Shown here one piece after another: positions 1 through 7,029 of a stretch of DNA of 9,160 nt (positions within the stretch are counted from its first letter, which is position 1; each line of letters opens with the position of its first letter). The stretch is from Chloroflexota bacterium (GTDB lineage Bacteria; Chloroflexota; Dehalococcoidia; JACQTR01), in the NCBI GenBank assembly GCA_016210705.1, contig JACQTR010000202.1, forward strand, positions 1 through 9,160. Direction: 5' to 3'. The notes below the pieces were generated by a model. That model had not been told where the DNA came from. It worked only from the letters and a program-made list of their open reading frames with translations, and did no database searches. Made by a program: the position numbers and the translations under genes.

Positions 1-1
1 G

Positions 2-1219
2 GGTATTACTATAATTATTAGCCGTTTGAGCTTGACCAATTTCCGCAACTATCTTCACTTAGAATGGGATGTACCCCATAAACTAACGGTACTGCAGGGC
101 GACAATGCCCAGGGCAAAACCAACCTTCTTGAAGCCTTTTGTGTCTTGGCCACCTCTCGGTCCCCTCGGGCTGAAAGCGATAGCGAGCTTATTCATTGGC
201 AGGCTCGTCAAGACCCCATAGGAGCAGCTCGCTTATGGGCCGAGGTAAAAAGGGCTAGCGGCCAACTTCAAGTAGAAGTGGCCCTGCAAGAACAAAAAGC
301 TACCATCCACCAGGATGAAAATTCCATCGATCCCCACCTCCCTTGGTCAGTGCAAAAACGCATACGTGTCAACGGCGTAGGAAGACGAGCTAGCAACCTC
401 ATTGGCCAGATCAATGTGGTTATGTTCAGTTCCCAAGATATAGATATCATCGGCGGCCCGCCGGCTCTACGCCGTCGCTTCTTGGACATCGCCATCTCCC
501 AAGGTGACTCCGTCTATCTTCGCCACCTTCAACGTTATCAAAACGTGCTACTTCAGCGCAACAATCTATTAAGGCTTATTAGAGAAAAGCAAGCTCAGCC
601 CGAACAGTTGGACTTTTGGAATGAGGCATTAATGGAGAGCGGCTCCTACCTCATATTTCAGCGCCACTCCATGGTCTCTGCTTTGGAGGAAAAGGCTCAG
701 GATATCCACCTTAAGCTCAGCCGCCACGAGGTACTGGATATGATTTATTGGCCGCGGTTTGATAAAGAGAAGGACCAGATCCCACCCCCATTTGTTGATG
801 TGGAGAGCATTAAACCGATCCTGCGCCAGGGGCTAAAAGAATGCGAGAGAGAGGAGATCCGGCTGGGGGTATCCCTCGTCGGCCCGCACCGTGACGATCT
901 CCAATTCTTAGTGAACGAAATAGACGCCCGTTGCTACGCCTCTCGGGGCCAACTACGTACCATAGCCCTCTCCCTCAAGTTGGCTGAGGCACAGGTCATT
1001 AAGGATCAAAAGGGAGATAGCCCCATACTTCTCTTGGATGACGTCCTCTCTGAGTTGGATGCTCGCCGCCGACGCCTCCTTCAGGAGACCGCCACCAACT
1101 ATGAACAAGTCTTAATAACCACCACCGATTGGGATCACCTAGAGCCTGGACTACTAGCCCAAGCGGCTAAATTTCAGGTAAGCGAGGGTAAACTACAGGA
1201 GTTTAGAGGGGCCCTTTGA
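2..1219 (+). CDS. recF: DNA replication/repair protein RecF (5' end unresolved or off-window)
   Basis: RecF is a cytoplasmic SMC/ABC-type ATPase that helps load RecA at single-strand gaps through the RecFOR pathway. Counting from the TTG at 26, the protein shows a Walker A motif GDNAQGKT (residues 25-32), the arginine-rich RRRFLDI segment, a VGPHRDDL motif, the ABC-like signature SRGQLRTIALSLK (306-318) and a Walker B LLLDDVLSELD (335-345). All are standard RecF features, and the length of about 400 aa is normal. The first conventional start codon in frame is the TTG at 26, but it would leave only MSLTNFRNY. Family members usually carry about five more residues before this point, forming the first beta strand. 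The frame stays open back to base 2 and reads ITIIISR, so the true start is probably upstream of the window or at a rare codon such as ATT at 14. The family call is secure; only the start is not. Confidence 0.95.
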   Translation, partial: GITIIISRLSLTNFRNYLHLEWDVPHKLTVLQGDNAQGKTNLLEAFCVLATSRSPRAESDSELIHWQARQDPIGAARLWAEVKRASGQLQVEVALQEQKATIHQDENSIDPHLPWSVQKRIRVNGVGRRASNLIGQINVVMFSSQDIDIIGGPPALRRRFLDIAISQGDSVYLRHLQRYQNVLLQRNNLLRLIREKQAQPEQLDFWNEALMESGSYLIFQRHSMVSALEEKAQDIHLKLSRHEVLDMIYWPRFDKEKDQIPPPFVDVESIKPILRQGLKECEREEIRLGVSLVGPHRDDLQFLVNEIDARCYASRGQLRTIALSLKLAEAQVIKDQKGDSPILLLDDVLSELDARRRRLLQETATNYEQVLITTTDWDHLEPGLLAQAAKFQVSEGKLQEFRGAL

Positions 1220-1248
1220 TTTACAAAGTTTATACAGCGTGATATATT
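1220..1248 (+). promoter_or_regulatory. Predicted sigma70-type promoter of the hdr-flx operon
   Basis: TTTACA (1220-1225) and TATATT (1243-1248) are separated by exactly 17 nt, and each box matches the sigma70 consensus at five of six positions. The -35 box begins directly after the recF stop codon. Transcription would start near 1254-1256, giving a leader of about 20 nt before the hdrC ATG at 1275. This is a sequence prediction only. I saw no convincing operator nearby, such as a Rex-type TTGTGAA inverted repeat. Confidence 0.6.
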
Positions 1249-1263
1249 AATAATTGAACCTCC

Positions 1264-1272
1264 AGGAGGAGG
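1264..1272 (+). promoter_or_regulatory. Strong Shine-Dalgarno sequence setting the hdrC start
   Basis: AGGAGGAGG ends two bases before the ATG at 1275, and its first AGGAGG leaves a spacer of about 5 nt. This selects the ATG over the in-frame TTG at 1254. The TTG has no ribosome binding site and lies at about the predicted transcription start. Confidence 0.8.
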
Positions 1273-1274
1273 AA

Positions 1275-1877
1275 ATGACTATCCCAGATGTAATAAGACC
1301 GCCCTTGTCGCGGCCATTATTAATTTTTATAGAGGCTCACAGCGGGCAGCCAGTTTCCCGATGCAACCAATGCGGCAAGTGTACCGCCGGCTGTCCTGCG
1401 GCCTGGGCTATGGATCTGACGCCACGCCAGGTAATGCGAGCCCTCCAGCTAGGCCTAGACAATGATGTATTAGCCAGCTCCGCTATTTGGCTCTGCCTTA
1501 GTTGCCAAATCTGCTCGGTGCGCTGTCCTCTAGAGATAGATGTGGCCAAGGTAATGCACTCGTTGCGCCATCGAACTCAAGAAGATAAAACACACCCCGG
1601 CGATAAAAATATAGCCCGTTTCCACGGTGTTTTTCGGGGGATCATCCACCGATATGGTCGAATATACGAGCTGGGGCTGGCAGGCTTAAACAACATGGTC
1701 AGTCGCCGCCCTTGGGCTCACCTCAAACTCTTCCCAGCTATGTTAAGAAAAGGGAAACTCCCTATGAGGCCATCTCGAATCAAAGCCACCGCCGAGGTCA
1801 AGAACATCTTCCAGAAGGTGGCTGCTTTAGAAGAGAGATTTAGCACCCCATCGGAGCTCACCAAAGGAGACCGTTGA
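1275..1877 (+). CDS. hdrC: Heterodisulfide reductase-type subunit C (HdrC)
   Basis: HdrC is the small iron-sulfur subunit that carries electrons from HdrA to the catalytic subunit HdrB in a soluble Hdr complex. The 200-residue product has two four-cysteine [4Fe-4S] motifs spaced as in the family: C30-x2-C33-x2-C36-x3-C40-P and C74-x2-C77-x2-C80-x3-C84-P, the latter followed by LEID. A basic C-terminal half follows. No signal peptide or membrane segment is visible, which separates it from the membrane-bound HdrE/DsrM type. The ATG at 1275 is preferred because of the strong Shine-Dalgarno sequence just upstream. Its stop TGA overlaps the hdrB ATG by one base (TGATG), so translation is probably coupled. 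It is the first gene of a seven-gene unit. Similar two-cluster proteins (GlpC, LutB-like, SdhB-like) exist, but the adjacent hdrB and hdrA settle the assignment. Confidence 0.92.
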   Translation: MTIPDVIRPPLSRPLLIFIEAHSGQPVSRCNQCGKCTAGCPAAWAMDLTPRQVMRALQLGLDNDVLASSAIWLCLSCQICSVRCPLEIDVAKVMHSLRHRTQEDKTHPGDKNIARFHGVFRGIIHRYGRIYELGLAGLNNMVSRRPWAHLKLFPAMLRKGKLPMRPSRIKATAEVKNIFQKVAALEERFSTPSELTKGDR

Positions 1878-2737
1878 TGGCTGGCCGTACTTACGCTTAT
1901 TACCCTGGTTGCGCCCTCCACGGCACCGCCAGAGAATACGATGTCTCCGCTCGTCTGGTGTGTCAGACCTTAAATGTGAAACTCCAGGAAATAAAGGATT
2001 GGAGCTGCTGTGGGGCTTCATCGGCCGCCTCTCTCAGTCCCCTTCTAGGTATAGCTCTTCCCGCCCACAATCTTAAACTAGCGGCAGCTATGGAACTCCC
2101 CATTACCACTCCCTGCGCCATGTGCTCGTATCGTCTCAAGACGGCAGCACACGAATTAAAAGATGAGGCCACTGCGCGGCAGGTAAGCGAAGTCCTGGGC
2201 TCGGCAGTCGGCCCAGAGGTAACGGTTGAGCCGCTGCTTCAGGTATTATCTGAAGACCTGTCCTTTCCCATCAGAAAACCCCTGACCGGATTAAAGGTAG
2301 CCTGCTACTACGGCTGCCTCTTGGTGCGCCCTAAGTCGGTGCTCCAGTTCGACGATGAGGAGAACCCGCAGACTATGGACCGCCTTATTACCGCCCTAGG
2401 GGCCGAAGCCATCGATTGGGGCTTAAAGACAGAATGCTGTGGTGCTGGCCTGCCTCTGGCTCGGCCCGACCTCGTCCATCGCCTGGCCTATCGGATCATA
2501 TCCCTAGCCCAGCGTCTGGGTGCCGATTGCATCGCCACTGCCTGCCCTATGTGCCAGAGCAACCTGGACATCCATCAGAAAGAGATAGAGGCCGAGCACG
2601 GAGAAAAGCTGGGGTTGCCCATATTCTACTTCACTCAGCTCCTAGGGCTGGCTTTGGGCTTTACTCCTCGGGAACTGTATCTACACAAGCACCTTACTAA
2701 CCCCCTACCTTTACTGCGAGCCAAGGGCCTAGGATAA
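1877..2737 (+). CDS. hdrB: Heterodisulfide reductase-type subunit B (HdrB), two CCG domains
   Basis: HdrB is the catalytic subunit. In methanogens its two noncubane [4Fe-4S] clusters cleave the CoM-S-S-CoB disulfide. This 286-aa protein has two complete CCG (DUF224-type) cysteine sets: C12, C44-C45-G, C80-x2-C83 in the N-terminal half, and C147, C187-C188-G, C223-x2-C226 in the C-terminal half. Every expected cysteine is present, so both clusters could form. The start is the ATG at 1877, which overlaps the hdrC stop and has AAAGGAGA at 1863-1870 with suitable spacing. The in-frame TTG at 1874 is less likely. The host is a bacterium by its neighbouring genes, so CoM/CoB is an unlikely substrate. 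By analogy with hdr-flx operons of sulfate reducers, a protein disulfide (DsrC-like) or a small-molecule disulfide is more plausible. That last point is inference. Confidence 0.93.
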   Translation: MAGRTYAYYPGCALHGTAREYDVSARLVCQTLNVKLQEIKDWSCCGASSAASLSPLLGIALPAHNLKLAAAMELPITTPCAMCSYRLKTAAHELKDEATARQVSEVLGSAVGPEVTVEPLLQVLSEDLSFPIRKPLTGLKVACYYGCLLVRPKSVLQFDDEENPQTMDRLITALGAEAIDWGLKTECCGAGLPLARPDLVHRLAYRIISLAQRLGADCIATACPMCQSNLDIHQKEIEAEHGEKLGLPIFYFTQLLGLALGFTPRELYLHKHLTNPLPLLRAKGLG

Positions 2738-2745
2738 GGAGAAAA

Positions 2746-4746
2746 ATGGCTAGAATCGGAGTTTTTGTTTGTCACTGCGGCAGCAACATAGCCGGCACAG
2801 TGAATATAGCCCAGGTTATGGCAGCGGCCCAAACCATGCCCCTGGTTACCTTTGTCGCCGACAATAAATACTCTTGCAGTGAGATCGGCCAGACTGCTAT
2901 CCGAGAAGCCATCCTGAAGCAAAAACTGGAACGGGTGGTCATTGCCGCCTGTTCCCCACAAATGCACGAGGCCACCTTTCGCAAGACTGTAGCCCAAGCC
3001 GGACTAAATCCTTACCTTTTGGAAATCGCCAATATACGTGAGCACTGTAGTTGGGTACATAGTAATGATAAAGCCGCGGCCACTAAGAAGGCCATCGAAC
3101 TAGTAAAGATGGCCGTGGCCAAGGTGGCCCGCCATGAGGCCCTCTTCACCAAGGAGATCGGCCTGACAAAGAAAGCCCTGGTCATTGGAGGCGGCATCTC
3201 CGGCATTCAGGCCGCTTTAGATATGGCCAATGCCGGCTATCCCGTCATCCTGGTGGAGCGAGAACCGACCATCGGTGGCCGCATGGCCCAATTGGACAAA
3301 ACCTTCCCCACCTTGGACTGCTCCTCCTGCATCCTCACCCCCAAAATGGTGGAGGTGGCCCAACACCCCAACATCACCCTCCTCACCTACGCCGAGGTGA
3401 AGAGCGTTCGGGGCTTCGTGGGCAACTTCGAGGTAGAGATTTTACAAAGGGCGCGCAAGGTTGATGCCAGCAAGTGCACTAGCTGCGGCATATGCTGGCA
3501 GAAATGCCCAGAGAAGATACCGGCCGAGTTTAACCTAGGTTTAGGGCCTCGTGCCGCCATTTATACCCCCTTCCCTCAGGCAGTGCCTAATATTCCCAGC
3601 ATTGACCTAGCTCATTGCCGCTATATTAAATATCAAGAATTCGTGGCCCGTGGAGAAGAGGGCAAAAAGCCACCTCAATGTCGCATCTGCGAGCGGCTCT
3701 GTCCACCTCAGGCCATAGATTGGGAGCAGTCCGATCAAGTCTTAGTGGAAAAGGTGGGAGCTATCGTGGTGGCCACCGGTTACCAAACCTTCGATCACAC
3801 CCGTTACGGTGAGTTCGGCGCCGGCCGTTACCCCGATGTCATTACCGGCATCCAGTTGGAACGCCTCCTCAGCGCCTCCGGACCCACGGAGGGAGAGGTA
3901 GTACGTCCCTCCGATGGCACCCACCCTAAAACCGTGGTCTTTGTAAGCTGTGTTGGCTCCCGCGATGAGCGCATGGGCCGCGCCTATTGCAGCAACGTCT
4001 GCTGCATGTACATGGCCAAACAAGCCATCCTCCTCAAAGAGCACGACCCCGAGGTACAAAGTTATATCTTCTATATTGATATCAGGGCTGGGGGCAAGGG
4101 CTATGAGGAATTTATTCGCCGCGCCCAAGAGGAGGCCAGGGCCATCTACCTTAGGGGTCGTATCTCCCATATCTACCAGGACGGTAAAAAACTGATAGTT
4201 AGGGGCGAAGACTCCCTTTTGGGACGGCCAGTGGAGATCGCCGCGGACCTAGTGGTGTTGGCTACTGGCATCGAGCCCAGCGCCGGCGCTAAGGAGTTGG
4301 CCCAGTCCCTTAACATTAGCTACGATGCTCACGGCTTCATGGTAGAGGCCCACCCCAAACTGCGCCCAGTGGAATCCCGCACCGAAGGCATCTTTCTGGC
4401 GGGCACCGCCATAGCCCCCAACGATATACCGGGCTGTGTGGCCCAGGGTAGTGCAGCTGCCGTCAAGGCTCTAGCTGTCCTCAGTCGCCCCAGCCTCGTT
4501 AGCGACCCCATGGTAGCCATTGTTGACCCCCTACGTTGCACCGGCTGTTTCGCCTGCCAAAGGGCCTGCGCTTTTAATGCCATCGACTCCCAAGTAACGC
4601 GGGATGGGAAAACCATAGCTGTGGTCAACGAAAGCCTATGTAAGGGCTGCGGACTTTGCGTCAGCGCTTGCCGGGGTGTGGCTATGAACCTTAAAGGCTT
4701 CAGCCAACAACAGCTCCTGGCCGAGGTGAACGCTCTATGGCGCTAG
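2746..4746 (+). CDS. hdrA: Heterodisulfide reductase-type subunit A (HdrA), FAD and multi-[4Fe-4S]
   Basis: HdrA is the flavoprotein hub of soluble Hdr complexes, and in methanogens its FAD is the site of electron bifurcation. The 666-aa length is typical of a single full-length HdrA. Visible parts in order are: an N-terminal domain with C9, C11, C44, C69 and C101; a Rossmann dinucleotide motif GGGISG (148-153) followed by EREPTIGGRMAQLD; C192 and C195 in LDCSSC; a ferredoxin motif C244-x2-C247-x2-C250-x3-C254-P; a further cysteine set C291, C312, C315, C319; CVGS (402-405) and the NVCCMYM segment; and a C-terminal two-cluster ferredoxin domain (C598, C601, C604, C608 and C632, C635, C638, C642). 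The Shine-Dalgarno AAGGAG overlaps the hdrB stop, 8 nt before the ATG. The end overlaps the next gene by 10 bp, matching an HdrA-MvhD partnership. There is no sign of fusion, truncation or frameshift. Confidence 0.95.
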   Translation: MARIGVFVCHCGSNIAGTVNIAQVMAAAQTMPLVTFVADNKYSCSEIGQTAIREAILKQKLERVVIAACSPQMHEATFRKTVAQAGLNPYLLEIANIREHCSWVHSNDKAAATKKAIELVKMAVAKVARHEALFTKEIGLTKKALVIGGGISGIQAALDMANAGYPVILVEREPTIGGRMAQLDKTFPTLDCSSCILTPKMVEVAQHPNITLLTYAEVKSVRGFVGNFEVEILQRARKVDASKCTSCGICWQKCPEKIPAEFNLGLGPRAAIYTPFPQAVPNIPSIDLAHCRYIKYQEFVARGEEGKKPPQCRICERLCPPQAIDWEQSDQVLVEKVGAIVVATGYQTFDHTRYGEFGAGRYPDVITGIQLERLLSASGPTEGEVVRPSDGTHPKTVVFVSCVGSRDERMGRAYCSNVCCMYMAKQAILLKEHDPEVQSYIFYIDIRAGGKGYEEFIRRAQEEARAIYLRGRISHIYQDGKKLIVRGEDSLLGRPVEIAADLVVLATGIEPSAGAKELAQSLNISYDAHGFMVEAHPKLRPVESRTEGIFLAGTAIAPNDIPGCVAQGSAAAVKALAVLSRPSLVSDPMVAIVDPLRCTGCFACQRACAFNAIDSQVTRDGKTIAVVNESLCKGCGLCVSACRGVAMNLKGFSQQQLLAEVNALWR

Positions 4747-5171
4747 ACTACCAACCCAAGATCGTCGGTTTTTTGTGTAACTGGTGCAGCTACGCCGGTG
4801 CGGACATGGCCGGCACCAGCCGTTTGACCTACCCACCAAACATCAGGATCATCCGCGTACCCTGTTCGGGGCGAGTGGATGCTACCTTGGTGACCAAATG
4901 CTTTCAGCAAGGAGCCGACGCCGTTCTGGTAGCTGGCTGTCACCCCGGGGAGTGCCACTACAGCGAGGGCAACTATCATGCTCGACGTCGCTTCACCGTT
5001 TTAAGAGAGCTCTTAAGCTTTTTAGGTATCGAGAAAGACCGCTTACGGTTGGAGTGGGTTTCTGCCGCCGAGGGCAAAAAATTCTCCCAACTAGTGTCGG
5101 AGTTCAGCGCCGAGATTGCTCACTTAGGTCCCAGAAAAGATAACGGAAAGGCCGCGGGAGGCTCTCTTTGA
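4737..5171 (+). CDS. mvhD: MvhD/FlxD-family [2Fe-2S] electron-transfer subunit
   Basis: This family (the methyl-viologen-reducing hydrogenase delta subunit of methanogens, called FlxD in bacterial hdr-flx operons) docks on HdrA and passes electrons from a donor module to the HdrA flavin. The 144-aa product has the family pattern C14-x2-C17 in LCNWCSYAGAD, C43 in VPCSGRVD, and C68/C73 in GCHPGECHY, followed by EGNYHARRR. An additional cysteine, C55, lies at a less conserved site. The ATG at 4737 sits inside the end of hdrA (10-bp overlap), so translation is probably coupled. No hydrogenase MvhG/MvhA genes are present. The partners downstream are iron-sulfur and NAD(P)-flavin proteins, so the electron source is inferred to be NAD(P)H rather than H2. 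FlxD would be an equally valid name. Confidence 0.92.
   Translation: MALDYQPKIVGFLCNWCSYAGADMAGTSRLTYPPNIRIIRVPCSGRVDATLVTKCFQQGADAVLVAGCHPGECHYSEGNYHARRRFTVLRELLSFLGIEKDRLRLEWVSAAEGKKFSQLVSEFSAEIAHLGPRKDNGKAAGGSL
5156..5161 (+). promoter_or_regulatory. Shine-Dalgarno supporting a TTG start at 5168
   Basis: GGGAGG lies six bases before a TTG codon at 5168. This makes the TTG the likely initiator, giving a 4-bp overlap (TTGA) with the preceding stop codon. No ATG lies nearby in frame. Confidence 0.65.
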
Positions 5172-6025
5172 ATCAGGCAATCCGAGATAAAGCCAAGGAG
5201 CTATTAGCCTCCGGAGCCGTAAGCTGCGTTATCGGCTACGATGTGGGCAGCGATGGTATAAACGCTCGGCCCTTCTTTGCCTACACTGAGGAGGAGGCCG
5301 ATGGGCTGGCCTTTGACCAAACTTGTACCCATAATCTGGTCAAATATCTTATAGACCGGGCGGGCAAGGCCACGGCCATCGTGGTCAAGCCTTGTGATGC
5401 CCGCGCCCTCACCGTCCTCATCAACGAAAAACAAGTAAAACGGGAAGAAGTTTTTATCATCGGCGCCGTTTGCCACGGAATAATAGAAAGCACTTGGGGC
5501 CAAAAGGGCTCAGACCTCCAGGGTCGGTGTCAGACGTGCACCCAGCATACACCTTTGGTCTATGATCTATTGGTGGGGGAACCAATGGCGGAGCCGACGC
5601 CTAAAGCCCCATTAGACCATAGGGCAGCCACTTTAGCCAATATGTCCGTAGCGGAAAGGGCTGCCTTTTGGGCAGAACAATTCCAGCGCTGTTTACGATG
5701 CAACGCCTGTCGCCAGGTCTGCCCCGGCTGCTATTGTGCCGAGTGCTTTGTGGATCAATTGGATCCGGAGTGGGTAGGGATAAGGATCGATCTACCCGAA
5801 AAATGGTTATGGAACACCATCCGTGCCTTCCATCTGGCGGGACGCTGCGTGGGCTGCGACGAGTGCCAGCGGGTATGCCCCGTCAATATTCCTTTGGGCC
5901 TCCTTAACCACAAGCTGGAGGAAGAAGTGGCAACCCTATTTGATTTCCGGCCCGGGGTGAAGGCCGACGTACCAGCCCCATTGGAAACCTTCAAAAAAGA
6001 CGAGAAACTGGGGATTGGTGAATGA
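5168..6025 (+). CDS. Iron-sulfur subunit with PCDAR domain and dicluster ferredoxin domain (FlxC/FlxB-type)
   Basis: This is a predicted cytoplasmic electron-transfer subunit of the Hdr-Flx complex. The first ~130 residues form an alpha/beta domain with the motif VKPCDARAL (73-81), the same type as in hydrogenase beta and AsrA-like proteins. It also has cysteines C20, C53, C76, C102 and a C121-x2-C124 pair that could hold another cluster. The C-terminal part carries two [4Fe-4S] motifs: C175-x2-C178-x2-C181-x3-C185-P, directly followed by GCYCAEC (C188, C190, C193), and C227-x2-C230-x2-C233-x3-C237-P followed by VNIP. It uses a TTG start overlapping the mvhD stop and ends in an ATGA overlap with the next gene. 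That gene encodes a protein of the same architecture, so the two look like diverged paralogues. Which of them matches Desulfovibrio FlxB or FlxC I cannot fix from sequence alone; gene order suggests FlxC. A separate enzymatic role is not excluded. Confidence 0.85.
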   Translation: MNQAIRDKAKELLASGAVSCVIGYDVGSDGINARPFFAYTEEEADGLAFDQTCTHNLVKYLIDRAGKATAIVVKPCDARALTVLINEKQVKREEVFIIGAVCHGIIESTWGQKGSDLQGRCQTCTQHTPLVYDLLVGEPMAEPTPKAPLDHRAATLANMSVAERAAFWAEQFQRCLRCNACRQVCPGCYCAECFVDQLDPEWVGIRIDLPEKWLWNTIRAFHLAGRCVGCDECQRVCPVNIPLGLLNHKLEEEVATLFDFRPGVKADVPAPLETFKKDEKLGIGE

Positions 6026-7029
6026 GCCAACTGATCTCTCGCTCCGATTTGACGGCCTGGATCAACGCATTGCTGGCCGAATACACGGTTATAGCGCCCA
6101 CCAAGGTCGACTCTTTGGCCCTTTATCAACCGGTGAAGCGGGCCGATGACATTTTTATGGATTTTGGGATTACCGCATTATCTCCCAAGGAATGGCTTTT
6201 TCCGCCCACGGAGACCTTATTTACTATTACAACCCAGGACGGAACCATGAAGTTAGAGGCTCCACCATTGGACGGGAAAAATCTCATCTTCGCCATTCGT
6301 CCTTGCGATGCCCGAGGCTTCCGTTTATTGGACAAGGTCTTTTTGGCACCCCCCGCCGATACTCATTACGCCCAGCGGCGCCAAAATACTACTCTCATCG
6401 GCCTGGCCTGCTCTAAGGCATTGCCCCAATGTTTTTGTACCAGCGTTGGTGGTGCCCCTAATGACGCTTCGGATGTGGACGTATTGCTGACAGAGGTGGA
6501 GGAAGGATACCTAGTCAACATAGTTACGGAAAAGGGGCAGGCGGCCGTGGCTCAGGCCAAGCTGATAGAAAAGGACGTAACCCCGCCTTCACCCCCCAAT
6601 TTGAAACCTGTGTCTACTGAGGGGATAGTTGAGGCCACCCTTAGAGCTTACAACGACGACTATTGGGAGCGCCTCGCCGACAGGTGTACCCATTGCAATG
6701 TCTGCGCCTTTGTCTGCCCCGCCTGTTACTGCTTCGATGTGCGCGACCATATAAACCAAGGCAAAACCGAGCGACTTCGGTGTTGGGATAGCTGCCAGGC
6801 GCCCGGCTTTACCCGCGTCGCCGGCGGCTACACCCCCCGACCCACCAAAGGCGCCCGACTGCGACAACGCTTTGGCCACAAGCTCCTTTACTACCCCCAA
6901 CAATATGGCGACCTCCTTTGTGTCGGCTGCGGGCGATGTATCGCAAGCTGCCCGGTAAACATCGATATCCGAGAGGTCATGGAAGACCTCCAGAAGCTAG
7001 GAGTAAAAAGTGTCTCTGCTCGCGCCTGA
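6022..7029 (+). CDS. Hydrogenase beta/AsrA-like 4Fe-4S dicluster subunit (FlxB/FlxC-type)
   Basis: This 335-aa protein resembles the beta subunit of cytoplasmic sulfhydrogenases (HydB) and anaerobic sulfite reductase subunit A (AsrA). Those proteins pass electrons between an NAD(P)H-flavin subunit and a catalytic partner. Its N-terminal domain contains IRPCDARGF (92-100), C130 in GLACSK, and a C137-F-C139 pair. The C-terminal half has C222-x2-C225-x2-C228-x3-C232-P followed by ACYC (C235, C237), then the HydB/AsrA-like CWDSC segment (C254, C258) leading into VAGG, then C300-x2-C303-x2-C306-x3-C310-PVNID. The ATG at 6022 overlaps the previous stop as ATGA. The 3' end overlaps the next gene by 20 bp. 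The next gene is the natural partner, since HydB-HydG and AsrA-AsrB also occur as neighbouring pairs. By order it best fits FlxB, with moderate certainty. There is no AsrC sulfite reductase or NiFe hydrogenase nearby. Confidence 0.87.
   Translation: MSQLISRSDLTAWINALLAEYTVIAPTKVDSLALYQPVKRADDIFMDFGITALSPKEWLFPPTETLFTITTQDGTMKLEAPPLDGKNLIFAIRPCDARGFRLLDKVFLAPPADTHYAQRRQNTTLIGLACSKALPQCFCTSVGGAPNDASDVDVLLTEVEEGYLVNIVTEKGQAAVAQAKLIEKDVTPPSPPNLKPVSTEGIVEATLRAYNDDYWERLADRCTHCNVCAFVCPACYCFDVRDHINQGKTERLRCWDSCQAPGFTRVAGGYTPRPTKGARLRQRFGHKLLYYPQQYGDLLCVGCGRCIASCPVNIDIREVMEDLQKLGVKSVSARA
6999..7003 (+). promoter_or_regulatory. Shine-Dalgarno supporting a GTG start at 7010
   Basis: AGGAG lies six bases before a GTG at 7010, inside the end of the preceding gene. 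It supports GTG as the initiator of the FlxA-type gene and a 20-bp overlap between the two reading frames. Confidence 0.65.

Noticed and set aside
1220..1274. Possible redox-responsive operator (Rex-type) at the operon promoter
   Set aside because: I looked for a TTGTGAA/TTCACAA inverted repeat and found none. The weak TATA...TATA symmetry around 1231-1246 is just the AT-rich promoter.
2236..2254. Short inverted repeat CTTCAG...CTGAAG within hdrB
   Set aside because: The stem is only six bases, lies within coding sequence, and has no sign of a terminator or regulatory context.
3742..4170. Minus-strand open frame of about 140 codons inside hdrA
   Set aside because: It is fully opposite the conserved CVGS/NVCCMYM region of HdrA and has no family resemblance.
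6973..6990. Inverted repeat GAGGTC-ATGGAA-GACCTC shortly before the flxA ribosome binding site
   Set aside because: A six-base stem inside a conserved coding region of the preceding gene is readily explained by chance. There is no T-run and no second copy at other operon junctions.
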